Below are positions 1 through 9,527 of a stretch of DNA of 64,000 nt, piece by piece (position 1 is the stretch's first letter; every line of letters begins with the position of its first letter). Source of the DNA: Thiocapsa sp. UBA6158. GTDB lineage: Bacteria > Pseudomonadota > Gammaproteobacteria > Chromatiales > Chromatiaceae. The DNA is taken from assembly GCF_002423035.1 (NCBI RefSeq), contig NZ_DIUM01000135.1, forward strand, positions 68,043 to 132,042, written 5' to 3'. The position numbers were made by a program, and so were the translations under genes. Below the pieces are notes generated by a model. That model was not told the origin of the DNA. It made no database searches and saw only the letters and a program-made list of their open reading frames with translations.

Positions 1-1046
<1,046 letters not shown>

Positions 1047-1110
1047 GGCGTAGTTTCGCTATAGCGGATAGGCGGTTGCGTTGCAGCGCGGCGCGGACGG
1101 GGGTGAGCGA

Positions 1111-1494
1111 TCACGCAAGCAGGGTTCGCACATCATACTTGGCAATCTGCGGATCGCGCGTGCCCAGGACCAAACCGGAGGTTTGTGCCTGCGCGACCAG
1201 AAGCCGGTCGCACGGGCCGCGACGATGCATCGGTAAGCCGAGATCTGCGGTGATGTGAGGGCTCTCGATCTGGAGCACACCATAGCCGGCCTTCGGGATC
1301 GCCTCGAAGAAGTCCGCAGGCAGATCGAGCTTGCCGATCGATGACTTGATCGCGCACTCCCACAGGGGCACCAGGCTCACGCAGACGAGGTTCTCGGCCG
1401 ACCCGATAACCTCCTGCGCTGTTCTCGAGAGCGCGGTTGGCTGATGGAGTGCCCGTAGAAGGGCATGCGTATCAAACAGGACTCGAACGGTCAG
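1111..1494 (-). CDS. PIN-domain ribonuclease toxin (VapC-like)
   Basis: Probable RNA-cleaving toxin of a type II TA pair. The protein opens with VRVLFDTHALLRAL, carrying the first PIN acidic residue; WECAIKSSIGKLDLP lies mid-protein and GPCDRLLVAQAQ and LGTRDPQIAKYDV are near the end, all typical of the family. The frame is open upstream to 1584, but a PIN domain should begin near VRVLFD. The natural start is therefore probably a CTG at 1494 that overlaps the antitoxin TGA, or an ATG 50 nt further upstream inside the antitoxin gene. About 127 residues, normal for VapC. Downstream lies metH on the same strand, 64 nt away. Confidence 0.8.
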   Translation of the reverse strand: MTVRVLFDTHALLRALHQPTALSRTAQEVIGSAENLVCVSLVPLWECAIKSSIGKLDLPADFFEAIPKAGYGVLQIESPHITADLGLPMHRRGPCDRLLVAQAQTSGLVLGTRDPQIAKYDVRTLLA

Positions 1495-1712
1495 TCGACC
1501 ATGCCGAGGTCGCGTGCGATCTCTTCGGGCCATGTGTCGCAGTCGTCGACGATCCGCAATTGCCCCCGAAGAAGCCCGAAGCACTGATTCGGCGGCGCTG
1601 ACTCATGGCGGGTCATCCGCACGACACGCTTACCCATACTCGTGATGATGACGTCTTGCCCTCGGCTTGCCTGCTCGACGACCTCGGAAAAGCGGGCCAT
1701 GGCGTCCGTCAC
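1491..1712 (-). CDS. Phd/YefM-family antitoxin
   Basis: Antitoxin partner of the PIN toxin that directly follows and overlaps it. TDAMARFSEVVEQASRGQDV then GKRVVRMTRH is the Phd/YefM DNA-binding and dimerisation fold signature. About 73 residues. The start is a GTG at 1712; a TAG lies in frame a little upstream and there is no ATG between, so the N-terminus is slightly short compared with relatives. By analogy the pair probably represses its own promoter (family knowledge, not seen here). Confidence 0.8.
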   Translation of the reverse strand: MTDAMARFSEVVEQASRGQDVIITSMGKRVVRMTRHESAPPNQCFGLLRGQLRIVDDCDTWPEEIARDLGMVD

Positions 1713-1843
1713 ATCGAGGATGGCGTTCGCCGTCGAAGATTCCGGGGACCCGGCCTGGCCTGACTATAAGGTCCGGGCCGACAGCGAGCAAGGCCGTCCG
1801 GTACTGTGTTCAGTACCCTCGTTATGTGTGGATCAGGATAAAT

Positions 1844-2122
1844 TCATTTCCATTTCAAATCGATGCCGTGAGGCTCGACGGTTCGATTGTGCGTGACCAG
1901 GTGCAGACGTTCGACAGGCGCCCGAGGGATGAGTATCCGATCGAAGGGGAGGCGATAGTCGCTTCCCTCGTCGATCAACTGCCGGGCAAAACCGGTCTTG
2001 TCGACGTAGCCATTGTCGTGATCGCCGATCTCGCGAAAGGTCTGAATCCCGACCGGCAGTTTGCGGCGGTATCGGCTCGGACAGGTCCCTTTTTTGCATG
2101 ACGACACGCATCGCCGGGTCAT
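1844..2122 (-). pseudogene. Chimeric scrap: AAA-ATPase-like N-terminus joined to PIN-domain C-terminus
   Basis: A 92-codon open frame that looks like pieces of two gene families. Residues about 20-56 (KLPVGIQTFREI, YVDKTGFARQLIDEG) match the start of AAA-ATPase-like/PDDEXK_9 proteins, where YVDKT precedes a RPRRFGKS P-loop. The P-loop is missing. From about residue 59 the frame reads PFDRILIPRAPVERLHLVTH then HGIDLKW, which is the C-terminal end of a VapC-type PIN protein. It overlaps the start of the histidine kinase gene on the other strand. It is probably a recombination product with no function. The AAA-like match is strong by eye, the PIN match moderate. Confidence 0.6.
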
Positions 2123-3297
2123 CCTGTCTCCGAATGTTTGCGAATCTCCACCACCTCTCCCACCACGCGGCCTGGCGGCGACAGCTCGAGATGTTGCTCG
2201 AGTCAGCCGGTGAAGGCATCTACGGCATCGACCTTGCCGGGCGTTGCATCTTCATCAACCGGGTCGGCGCCGAGCTGCTGGGTTACGACCCCGATGAGGT
2301 GCTCGGGCGCCAGATGCACTATCTCATCCATCACTCGCACGGAAACGGTGCACGCATGCCGGTGGAGGACTGCCGGATCTTCAAGGCATTCAAGGAGGGC
2401 TGCAGTTGCCGGGTCGAGGACGAGGTCCTCTGGCGGCGCGACGGCAGTCCCTTTCCGGCCGAGTATGCCTCCTACCCCATCCGCAACGGCGAGGAGGTCG
2501 TCGGCGCGGTCGTCACCTTCACCGATATCACCGAGCGCAAGCGTACCGAGGCGGCACTCCATGCCGCCCGTGCCGAGTTGGAACGGCGCGTCGTGGAGCG
2601 GACCACGGAGCTGTCTGCCGCGCACCTGCAGCTGAGCCAGGCGCACGACGGACTTCTGCGCCTCTCGGCCCATCTCAACTCGGTCAGGGAAGAGGAGCGG
2701 GCACACATCGCACGCGAGATTCACGACGATCTGGGTGCCTCGCTGACCGCCATGCAGCTCGAGCTGAATTGGCTGCGGCAACGCCTGACCGATGACCCGC
2801 TGATGCGCCGCCATATCGACGCGGCACTCGAGATCGGCGGCGGCGCCATGGATGCCCTGCGCCGCATCCTCAACGACCTGCGCCCCGGCGTCCTCGATCA
2901 CCTGGGTCTCTGGGCGGCCCTGGAGTCCTTGCTGGAAGAGACCGAGGCCCGCTCGGGTCTTCACTGCAGCTTCATCTGCCCTGGCGAGGTCGAGCGCTGC
3001 CGGCTGGGCCGGGATGCGGAGATCGCCGTCTACCGTATCGTCCAGGAGGTGCTGACCAACACGCAGCGCCATGCCGAGGCACGCCGGGTCTGTCTCTCGA
3101 CCCAAGCGCAGGACCGCGATCTGCTGATCGAGATGTCCGACGACGGCCGCGGGATGCGGCTGCCGGCACAGCCCGTCAGTTTCGGATTGCTCGGGATGCA
3201 TGAGCGGGCGCGTGCCATCGGGGGCGAGTTCGCCATCGCCAGTCATCCCGGCGAGGGCACTCGGGTGTCTTTGAGGCTGCGGGGGGTGCTCGCGTGA
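2098..3297 (+). CDS. PAS-domain sensor histidine kinase (NarX/DegS-type HisKA_3)
   Basis: Cytoplasmic two-component sensor kinase. A PAS domain occupies about residues 28-148 (MLLESAGEGIYGIDLAGRC, ending TFTDITERKR). A short coiled coil (AARAELERRVVERTTEL) follows, then a HisKA_3 dimerisation domain with phospho-acceptor His209 in REIHDDLGASL, and an HATPase domain with EVLTNTQRHAEA and SDDGRGM. There are no transmembrane segments, so the signal is likely internal; the Cys/His-containing PAS loop (EDCRIF, EGCSCR) could hold a metal, which is speculation. The stop overlaps the start of the response regulator (GTGA), so the two form an operon. Alternative starts are ATGs at 2134 and 2191; none has a good ribosome site. 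Confidence 0.88.
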   Translation: MTTRIAGSSCLRMFANLHHLSHHAAWRRQLEMLLESAGEGIYGIDLAGRCIFINRVGAELLGYDPDEVLGRQMHYLIHHSHGNGARMPVEDCRIFKAFKEGCSCRVEDEVLWRRDGSPFPAEYASYPIRNGEEVVGAVVTFTDITERKRTEAALHAARAELERRVVERTTELSAAHLQLSQAHDGLLRLSAHLNSVREEERAHIAREIHDDLGASLTAMQLELNWLRQRLTDDPLMRRHIDAALEIGGGAMDALRRILNDLRPGVLDHLGLWAALESLLEETEARSGLHCSFICPGEVERCRLGRDAEIAVYRIVQEVLTNTQRHAEARRVCLSTQAQDRDLLIEMSDDGRGMRLPAQPVSFGLLGMHERARAIGGEFAIASHPGEGTRVSLRLRGVLA

Positions 3298-3929
3298 TCG
3301 GGCTCCTCGTCGTCGACGATCACATGATCATCCGCCGGGGTCTTATCCAGATCCTGTCGGAGGAGGTCCGGATCGGCTCCATCCAGGAGGCATCCGATGG
3401 ACCCGGGGCGCTGCGTATCCTGCGCACGACCGCGGTCGATGTCATCCTGCTCGACATCGCCCTGGGCGACCGCGATGGGTTCGAGGCGTTGAAGCTCATC
3501 AAGAGCGAGTTTCCCAAGGTCGGGGTGATCATGCTCTCGGTCTATCCCGAGTCACAGTTCGGTGTGCGCGCCATCCGCGCCGGTGCCGGCGCCTATCTCA
3601 ATAAAGGCTGCTCGCCCGAGGAGCTGCTCGGGGCCATCACCAAGGTGGCCGCAGGCGGTGTCTTCATCACGCCGGGCATCGCCGAGATGCTCGCGCGCAG
3701 CGTGCGCGAGGACAGCGCCCGTCCACCCCACGAGAGCCTTTCCAATCGCGAGTTTCAGGTGCTCAACCTGCTTGTCCAGGGGCGGTCCGTCTCCTTGATC
3801 GCCGAGCAGCTCATCCTGTCCTCGAACACCATCTCGACCTATCGCAGCCGCATCTTCGAGAAGCTCGGCATCCGAACCCTGGTCGAGCTGGTGACCTATG
3901 CCAATCGCCATGGTCTGATCGAGCCCTGA
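3294..3929 (+). CDS. NarL/FixJ-family response regulator
   Basis: DNA-binding partner of the preceding kinase. The receiver domain shows acidic pair D8/D9, phospho-acceptor D54 in LLDIALGDRDGFEAL and the conserved Lys in YLNKGCSPEEL. The C-terminal LuxR-type helix-turn-helix reads LSNREFQVLNLLVQGRS and SSNTISTYRSRIFEKLGI. 211 residues, normal for the family. Starts with GTG overlapping the kinase stop. The cyanate genes begin 53 nt downstream on the same strand, so regulation of them is the obvious hypothesis; it is inferred only from position. Confidence 0.9.
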   Translation: MIGLLVVDDHMIIRRGLIQILSEEVRIGSIQEASDGPGALRILRTTAVDVILLDIALGDRDGFEALKLIKSEFPKVGVIMLSVYPESQFGVRAIRAGAGAYLNKGCSPEELLGAITKVAAGGVFITPGIAEMLARSVREDSARPPHESLSNREFQVLNLLVQGRSVSLIAEQLILSSNTISTYRSRIFEKLGIRTLVELVTYANRHGLIEP

Positions 3930-3957
3930 GCCCTACCGAACGCACGACGACATCCCT

Positions 3958-3973
3958 GTAGTGATTCCACTAC
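3958..3973 (+). promoter_or_regulatory. Perfect 6-4-6 inverted repeat in front of the cyanate genes
   Basis: GTAGTG, a four-base spacer, then CACTAC. It lies just upstream of the ribosome site (GAGGAAATC) and ATG of the DJ-1-like gene, in the 53-nt gap after the response regulator. It is placed like an operator or a small leader hairpin. TF binding is inference only. Confidence 0.35.
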
Positions 3974-3982
3974 GAGGAAATC

Positions 3983-4744
3983 ATGGGTTTCGCGATACCG
4001 GGTGCGATCGTCGGTCCGGACAATGGGACCATCGAAAAAAGCCGGGGACAGCACGCGATGCGCAAGGCCGGATTCAGACTCGGGGTGTTCGTCTTCAAGG
4101 ACGCGGAGGTCATCGACTACGCCGCACCCTGCGGTGTGCTCTCGGTAGCACGACGGTTCGACCCCGAGATCGATGTCTTCCTGGTCGCCGAGACCCTGCG
4201 TCCTGTCCAGACCCAGGCCGGCATCACGGTGTTGCCCAATTACGGTTTTACCGACCGACCGGCGATGGACGCCTTCCTGATCCCGGGAGGGTTCGGCACA
4301 CGTCAGGAGATGCACAACCGCAATCTGCACGACTTCATTCTGGGGCTTCCCGACGCCTGTCTCCTCACGAGCGTCTGCACCGGCTCCTGGATCTACGCCT
4401 GTATGGGCCTGCTCGATGGGCTGCCGGCCACCAACCGCAAGGAGCCCGATCGGCTCGAAGCATCCCACCTCGGCAAGACCCCGATCGCCCGGTTGGCCGA
4501 GCTGGCCCCGGCCTGTCGAATCAGTCACGCCCGCGTGGTCGATGCCGGACGCATCGTCACCGCAGGCGGCATCAGCTCCGGGATGGAGCTGGGATTCCAT
4601 CTGCTGCGGCGCGCCGGATATGACGCCGCGTTCATCCAGGGCGTCGCTCGGGTCATGGAATATCAACGGGCCTACGCGCTTTACGAGCACGACATCGAGT
4701 ATGCGAATCCGCCACTCGGCTCGCCCAAGCTCATCTCGGCCTAG
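3983..4744 (+). CDS. DJ-1/PfpI family protein, isonitrile-hydratase-like
   Basis: Class I glutamine-amidotransferase-like (DJ-1/PfpI) fold. The nucleophile-elbow cysteine is C132 in LLTSVCTGSWIYACMGLLDG. FLIPGGFGTRQEM carries the upstream conserved Gly-Gly motif, and GRIVTAGGISSGMELGFHLL is typical of isonitrile hydratases and related transcriptional regulators; no HTH domain is attached. Position inside a cyanate uptake/degradation block suggests a role with small C-N compounds, which is inference. The start at 3983 has a ribosome site (GAGGAAATC); the ATG at 4058 (MRKAGFRLGVFVF) begins closer to the fold and is an alternative. Confidence 0.8.
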   Translation: MGFAIPGAIVGPDNGTIEKSRGQHAMRKAGFRLGVFVFKDAEVIDYAAPCGVLSVARRFDPEIDVFLVAETLRPVQTQAGITVLPNYGFTDRPAMDAFLIPGGFGTRQEMHNRNLHDFILGLPDACLLTSVCTGSWIYACMGLLDGLPATNRKEPDRLEASHLGKTPIARLAELAPACRISHARVVDAGRIVTAGGISSGMELGFHLLRRAGYDAAFIQGVARVMEYQRAYALYEHDIEYANPPLGSPKLISA

Positions 4745-4816
4745 GTCCGACCATCCCTGTCGGAACGCGCGTCTGAGTTCCCCATCGGCATCCACTATCG
4801 GAACGAGGAACCACTC

Positions 4817-6178
4817 ATGTCCCTGCCCAATCCCTTCGATCCCGACGTCAAACTGCACCGCGGCGGCTGCTCCTGCGGACATCATCGCAACCAGGCCGAG
4901 CATGATCAGGCCCATGCCCAAGACCAGCGGCAGCAGCAGGATCGGCTGGTCGAGGGCGCCGTCATGCGCGCGCTCTTCCCTCGGGACGCCGAGCGGCGTC
5001 GTTTTCTGAAGACGGTCGGGACAGGAACGGCCCTGGCCGCGATCTCGAGCATCTTCCCGCTCGGGCTCGCCAAAGAGGTCTTCGCGGAGACCAACGGGCC
5101 ACTCGAGAAGACCAAGTTGAGCGTCGGCTTCATCCCCATCACCTGCGCGACGCCCATCATCATGGCGCATCCGCTGGGGTACTACTCGAAGTACGGGCTC
5201 GACGTCGAGGTGGTCAAGACCGCCGGTTGGGCCGTGGTGCGCGATAAATCACTCGCGAAAGAGTACGACGCCGCCCACATGCTCTCCCCGATGCCCCTTG
5301 CCATCACGATCGGTGCAGGATCCAACCCCATTCCCTGGACCATGCCGGCGGTCGAGAACATCAACGGCCAGGCCATCACGCTCGCGATGAAGCACAAGGA
5401 CAAGCGCGACCCGGCCGACTGGAAGGGGTTCAAGTTTGCCGTCCCCTTCGATTACTCGATGCACAATTATCTGTTGCGCTACTACCTCGCCGAGCACGGC
5501 TTGGATCCGGATCGGGACGTGCAGATCCGCGCCGTACCGCCGCCCGAGATGGTCGCCAACCTGCGTGCCGACAACATCGACGGCTTCCTGGCTCCCGATC
5601 CCGTGAATCAGCGCGCGGTTTACGACGGTGTGGGCTTCATCCACCTCCTCTCCAAAGAGATCTGGGACGGACACCCCTGCTGTGCCTTCGCCGCCAGCCG
5701 CGAGTTCGTCACCGGCATGCCCAACACCTATCAAGCCCTGCTCAAGGCGATCCTGGATGCCACCGCCTATGCCCGCAAAGCCGAGAACCGCAAGGAGATC
5801 GCCGCGGCGATCGCCCCGGCCAACTATCTCAACCAGCCCGTCACGGTGGTCGAGCAGGTGCTCACCGGGACCTTCGCCGACGGCTTGGGCAATATCGTGC
5901 AGGATCCAGAGCGGATCGATTTCGATCCCTTCCCCTACGAGTCCTTCGCCATCTGGATCCTGACCCAGATGAAGCGTTGGGGTCAGATTGATGGCGATGT
6001 CGACTACGCGAAGGTGGCAAGCGAGGTCTTCCTCGCGACGGATGCGGCCCGTCTCATGAAAGAGGTCGGCATGGAGGTTCCGACCGATCCGGTGATGGCC
6101 TTCTCGGTCATGGGCAAGCCGTTCGATCCGTCGGAGCCGGCGGCCTATATCGAGAGCTTCCCGATCCGGAGGACCTGA
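4817..6178 (+). CDS. Tat-exported ABC transporter binding protein, cyanate/nitrate type (CynA/NrtA-like)
   Basis: Periplasmic solute-binding protein of the NrtA/SsuA/CynA family. A twin-arginine motif RRRFLKTVGTG around residue 58 precedes a hydrophobic stretch (ALAAISSIFPLGL). The mature part has the family features: SVGFIPITCATPIIMAHPLG, YSKYGLDVEVVKTAGWA, FAVPFDYSMHNYLLRYYLAE, DGFLAPDPVNQRAVYDG. The about 50 residues before the Tat motif are unusual for this family: RGGCSCGHHRNQAEHDQAHA is rich in Cys and His and looks metal-binding. Translation from an internal start nearer the RR motif cannot be excluded, though the ATG at 4817 has a good ribosome site (ACGAGGAACC). The downstream permease, ATPase and cyanase make cyanate the likely ligand. 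Confidence 0.85.
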   Translation: MSLPNPFDPDVKLHRGGCSCGHHRNQAEHDQAHAQDQRQQQDRLVEGAVMRALFPRDAERRRFLKTVGTGTALAAISSIFPLGLAKEVFAETNGPLEKTKLSVGFIPITCATPIIMAHPLGYYSKYGLDVEVVKTAGWAVVRDKSLAKEYDAAHMLSPMPLAITIGAGSNPIPWTMPAVENINGQAITLAMKHKDKRDPADWKGFKFAVPFDYSMHNYLLRYYLAEHGLDPDRDVQIRAVPPPEMVANLRADNIDGFLAPDPVNQRAVYDGVGFIHLLSKEIWDGHPCCAFAASREFVTGMPNTYQALLKAILDATAYARKAENRKEIAAAIAPANYLNQPVTVVEQVLTGTFADGLGNIVQDPERIDFDPFPYESFAIWILTQMKRWGQIDGDVDYAKVASEVFLATDAARLMKEVGMEVPTDPVMAFSVMGKPFDPSEPAAYIESFPIRRT

Positions 6179-6181
6179 CGG

Positions 6182-7024
6182 ATGAAGCCAACCAGCTTCT
6201 GGGCAGCACCGATTCTCTCGCTGCTCTTCTTCGCCGCCTTCGTCGGTGTCTGGCATTTCTCGACCCAGCAGACCCTCGGCGAGGTGACGGTGGATCCGGA
6301 ATACGCGGCCCTCATCGGCGCACAGGCGGCCACGGGCGGGCAGTCAGCGATGCCCGGTCCGCTGGATGTCGGCGCGAAGCTCTGGGAGCACATCCGGGAT
6401 CCCTTTTATGACCGGGGGACCAACGACAAGGGCATCGGCACCCAGCTGATCTACTCGATCGGGCGCGTGTTGATCGGATTTGCGCTCGCGGCGCTGGTTG
6501 CCATCCCCCTGGGCTTTGTGATCGGGATGTCGCCGTTGATTTATAAGGCGCTCGATCCCTTCATCCAGGTGCTCAAGCCGATCTCGCCGCTCGCCTGGAT
6601 GCCACTTGCGCTCTACACCATCAAGGACTCCAACATCTCGGCCGTGTTCGTGATCTTTATCTGCTCGCTCTGGCCAATGCTGGTGAACACCGCTTTCGGT
6701 GTCGCCTCGGTGCGCAAGGACTGGCTGAATGTCGCCCGAACCCTCGAAGTCTCGTCACTGCGCACCGCCTTCCAGGTCATCCTTCCCGCCGCCGCGCCCA
6801 CCATCATGACCGGGATGCGGATCTCGGTCGGCATCGCCTGGTTGGTCATCGTCGCCGCCGAGATGTTGGTCGGTGGCACCGGGATCGGCTACTTCGTGTG
6901 GAACGAGTGGAACAACCTCTCCATCACCAACATCATCACCGCCATCCTTCTGATCGGCCTGGTCGGAATGATGCTGGACACCCTGCTCGCGCAGCTGGCT
7001 CGCGCGGTCACTTACAAGGAATAA
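6182..7024 (+). CDS. ABC transporter permease, cyanate/nitrate type (CynB/NrtB-like)
   Basis: Inner-membrane permease of the binding protein above, starting 3 nt after its stop. An N-terminal anchor (FWAAPILSLLFFAAFVGVW) is followed by a periplasmic loop and five or so further membrane segments. The cytoplasmic coupling motif EVSSLRTAFQVILPAAAPTI is the EAA loop that contacts the ATPase. 280 residues, normal for NrtB/CynB. The substrate is inferred from the adjacent cyanase. Confidence 0.87.
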   Translation: MKPTSFWAAPILSLLFFAAFVGVWHFSTQQTLGEVTVDPEYAALIGAQAATGGQSAMPGPLDVGAKLWEHIRDPFYDRGTNDKGIGTQLIYSIGRVLIGFALAALVAIPLGFVIGMSPLIYKALDPFIQVLKPISPLAWMPLALYTIKDSNISAVFVIFICSLWPMLVNTAFGVASVRKDWLNVARTLEVSSLRTAFQVILPAAAPTIMTGMRISVGIAWLVIVAAEMLVGGTGIGYFVWNEWNNLSITNIITAILLIGLVGMMLDTLLAQLARAVTYKE

Positions 7025-7029
7025 GCCGC

Positions 7030-7965
7030 ATGTCGCAGCCCTTTCTGAAGATCGAGGGATTGACCAAACGCTTTGCAGGCACAGGCGGATCGCCCGACTT
7101 CACGGTCTTCGAGAACATCTTTTTCGGGATCGAGAAGGGTGAGTTCGCCTGCATCGTCGGCCACTCCGGATGCGGCAAAACCACCATCCTGAACGTCCTG
7201 GCCGGACTGGACGAGGCCACCGAGGGCGGCGTGGTCATGGGCGGTCGCGAGATCGCAGGTCCCTCGCTCGAGCGCGGCGTGGTCTTCCAGAGTCACGCCC
7301 TGCTGCCCTGGCTGTCCGCCCTGGGCAACGTCGCCTTCGGCGTGCGCTCGCGCTGGCCCCGCTGGTCGTCCAAAGAGATCGAGGCCCACAGCGTCCGCTA
7401 CCTGGAGATGGTCGGCTTGGGCGCGGCCCTTCACAAGAAGCCGGCGGAGCTTTCCGGCGGCATGAAGCAGCGTGTGGGCATCGCGCGCGCCTTTGCGATC
7501 GAGCCCAAGATGCTTCTGCTCGACGAGCCCTTCGGAGCGCTCGACGCGCTCACGCGCGGCACCATCCAGGACGAGCTCCTCTCGATCGTCCAGGCCACGC
7601 ACCAGACCGTCTTCATGATCACGCACGACGTCGACGAGGCCATCCTGCTCGCCGACAAGGTGCTGCTGATGAGCAATGGCCCGTACGCAAAGATCGCCGA
7701 GATCGTCGAGATCACGATGCCGCGCGACCGCACCCGCGCGACCGTCCATCACGACCCCCAGTACTACCGGATCCGCAATCACCTGGTCGACTTCCTGGTG
7801 AATCGCTCCAAGACCTATGCGGGCGAGCAAGGCGACGACCCGGTGCACCCGCCGATCGTCCGTCCCGGACTCGACGGCGGCGCTCGGGTTGTCCCGCTCA
7901 CCAAGACACCGGCCACATCGAATCAGGCCAGCCCTGAACCAGCCCTTCGCAACGCATCCAACTGA
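7030..7965 (+). CDS. ABC transporter ATP-binding protein, cyanate/nitrate type (CynD/NrtD-like)
   Basis: ATPase powering the uptake system. Walker A is GHSGCGKTT, the signature is LSGGMKQRVGIARAFAIEPK, Walker B is LLLLDEPFGALDALTR and the switch His is in MITHDVDEAILLAD. About 311 residues, longer than the usual about 260; the extra C-terminal tail after HLVDFLVNRSK is Pro/Thr-rich and unassigned. The start is the ATG at 7030, 5 nt after the permease stop; the longer open frame from 6898 merely overlaps the permease. Confidence 0.9.
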   Translation: MSQPFLKIEGLTKRFAGTGGSPDFTVFENIFFGIEKGEFACIVGHSGCGKTTILNVLAGLDEATEGGVVMGGREIAGPSLERGVVFQSHALLPWLSALGNVAFGVRSRWPRWSSKEIEAHSVRYLEMVGLGAALHKKPAELSGGMKQRVGIARAFAIEPKMLLLDEPFGALDALTRGTIQDELLSIVQATHQTVFMITHDVDEAILLADKVLLMSNGPYAKIAEIVEITMPRDRTRATVHHDPQYYRIRNHLVDFLVNRSKTYAGEQGDDPVHPPIVRPGLDGGARVVPLTKTPATSNQASPEPALRNASN

Positions 7966-7978
7966 TGGAGACCACACC

Positions 7979-8422
7979 ATGACACGCGACGACGTCACCG
8001 CTCTCATCCTGTCCGCCAAGCTCGAGAAAGGACTGAGCTGGTCCCGGCTCGCCGAGATCATCGGCCACAGTAAAGAATGGTCGACCGCGGCCCTACTGGG
8101 TCAGATGACCCTCACCGAGAACCAGGCCAAGGCCGTCGGCGCCGCGCTCGGGTTGCCCGACGAGGCGATCACCCAGCTCCAGATCGTCCCCTTCAAAGGG
8201 TCCTTACCCACCGCTGTGCCGACCGATCCGCTCATCTACCGCTTCTACGAGCTCGTCAATGTCTACGGGACATCGATCAAGGCGCTGATCCACGAAGAGT
8301 TCGGCGACGGCATCATGAGCGCCATCGACTTCAGCATGGATATCCAGCGCGAGCCCGACCCCAAGGGCGACCGCGTTCAGATCCGGATGAGCGGGAAATT
8401 CCTGCCTTATAAGACCTATTAG
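7979..8422 (+). CDS. cynS: Cyanase (cyanate hydratase)
   Basis: Converts cyanate plus bicarbonate to ammonia and CO2. 147 residues, the normal length. The N-terminal helical HTH-like half (LEKGLSWSRLAEIIGHSKEW) is followed by the catalytic half. Active-site residues by comparison with E. coli R96, E99 and S122 are R88 and E91 in PLIYRFYELVNVYGTSIKA and S114 in MSAIDFSMD. It starts 13 nt after the ATPase gene and closes the cyanate operon. It identifies the transported compound of the upstream ABC genes as cyanate with good probability. Supplies nitrogen and detoxifies cyanate in the cytoplasm. Confidence 0.95.
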   Translation: MTRDDVTALILSAKLEKGLSWSRLAEIIGHSKEWSTAALLGQMTLTENQAKAVGAALGLPDEAITQLQIVPFKGSLPTAVPTDPLIYRFYELVNVYGTSIKALIHEEFGDGIMSAIDFSMDIQREPDPKGDRVQIRMSGKFLPYKTY

Positions 8423-8620
8423 CGCAGCGTTCGCCGGGCGCCGTTGTCGGATCTTTTCAAGGGGCCGGAGTGCTCGTCCGCAGCGATTCGAGAAGCAGGC
8501 GATGCGGCTGCGATTCGGGGCAAGGAAGAAGCGGTGTAGGGTGACGTCAGTCGCCCAGCGGTCCTGCGTGGCTATGGCGTCAGGTCCGGAAATCACCCAC
8601 CGGGTCGCTCGACTCCGGCG

Positions 8621-9527
8621 CTAAATCGTCTCGACCTCGAAGCCGACCAGGGTGCGACGCTCTCGGCTGAATTCGATGCCGATCAGATGGATGGGTTCGC
8701 CGGCGGCGCGGTTCTTCTCCGCGTAGCCGCGATCCTTGATCTGCTGGAGCGCGCGTCCCTCGGCTGCGAGCTCCACGACCTTGAATTCGAACAGCCAGAT
8801 CCGGCCGTTGAACTTAAGAGTCAGGTCGATTCGGCCTTGATTGCCGGAATCCTCCGGTGTCAGGTCCAGTCCCGGGGCGGCAAGGTGGCTGTAGAAGACG
8901 CTGGCATAGAAGCCTTCGTACCGAGCGATCGGGTGGCCGTCATGCCACTGATGCGGAATGGCTGCGAAGAGCGCTTCGACATGGGCACGTAGGGCGCTGA
9001 AATCGCCGGACAGGAGCACAGATCGTGATGTCCTTCAGGTTGTTTAACCCCGAGAAGATACTCACCTTGCTGAATTTGGTCACCCCGCTAAGGAAGGCGA
9101 AGCGGATGTGGGCGTCGGATCCCTTGACCACCGAGTAGAGATTACGCAGTCCGTCGCGCATGGCGCGAGCCGTGTCGCGGTCGTTCAGATTATCGAGGAT
9201 CGGCTTGTCGTATTCATCCGCCAGGACCACGACACGTTGACTGTAGTGGGCGTGGGTCTTGCGGGTCAGCTCGCCGAAGGCCCCGGCGATGTCGAGATCC
9301 GGATGGACGGCGACCGCCAGTGCCTCGCGGTTGATGCGCAGCAGATCGGCGATTCGCGCATCCAGTCCTTCGCGACTTTTCAGCACCCCTTCGGCAAAGC
9401 TGATCCGGATGACCGGATAGCGCGTCGACCAGTCCCAGTGCGGATGGATCGCCAGGCCCCGGAACAGCGCCTCGTTGCCGGCAAACAGCTCGGCCAGGGT
9501 GTCGATCAGCAGCGACTTGCTTAGATC
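8621..9527 (-). pseudogene. AAA-ATPase-like / PD-(D/E)XK nuclease gene, broken
   Basis: Family of AAA-ATPase-like N-terminus plus PDDEXK_9 nuclease C-terminus. The central part survives (SKSLLIDTLAELFAGNEALF, VVVLADEYDKPILDNL as Walker B, FLSGVTKFSKVSIFSGLNNL). The C-terminal nuclease end survives in another frame (RIDLTLKFNGRIWLFEFKVV, PIHLIGIEFS, ending ETI). The YVDKT start and P-loop RPRRFGK are missing, and about 150-200 residues between the two surviving pieces are lost at a frameshifted deletion near 8960-9050. Its upstream end is fused to an antitoxin tail. Not functional as read. Confidence 0.75.

Noticed and set aside
8423..8620. Minus-strand frame 8204-8596 as a gene after cynS
   Set aside because: Most of it is antisense to cynS and the remainder has no features.
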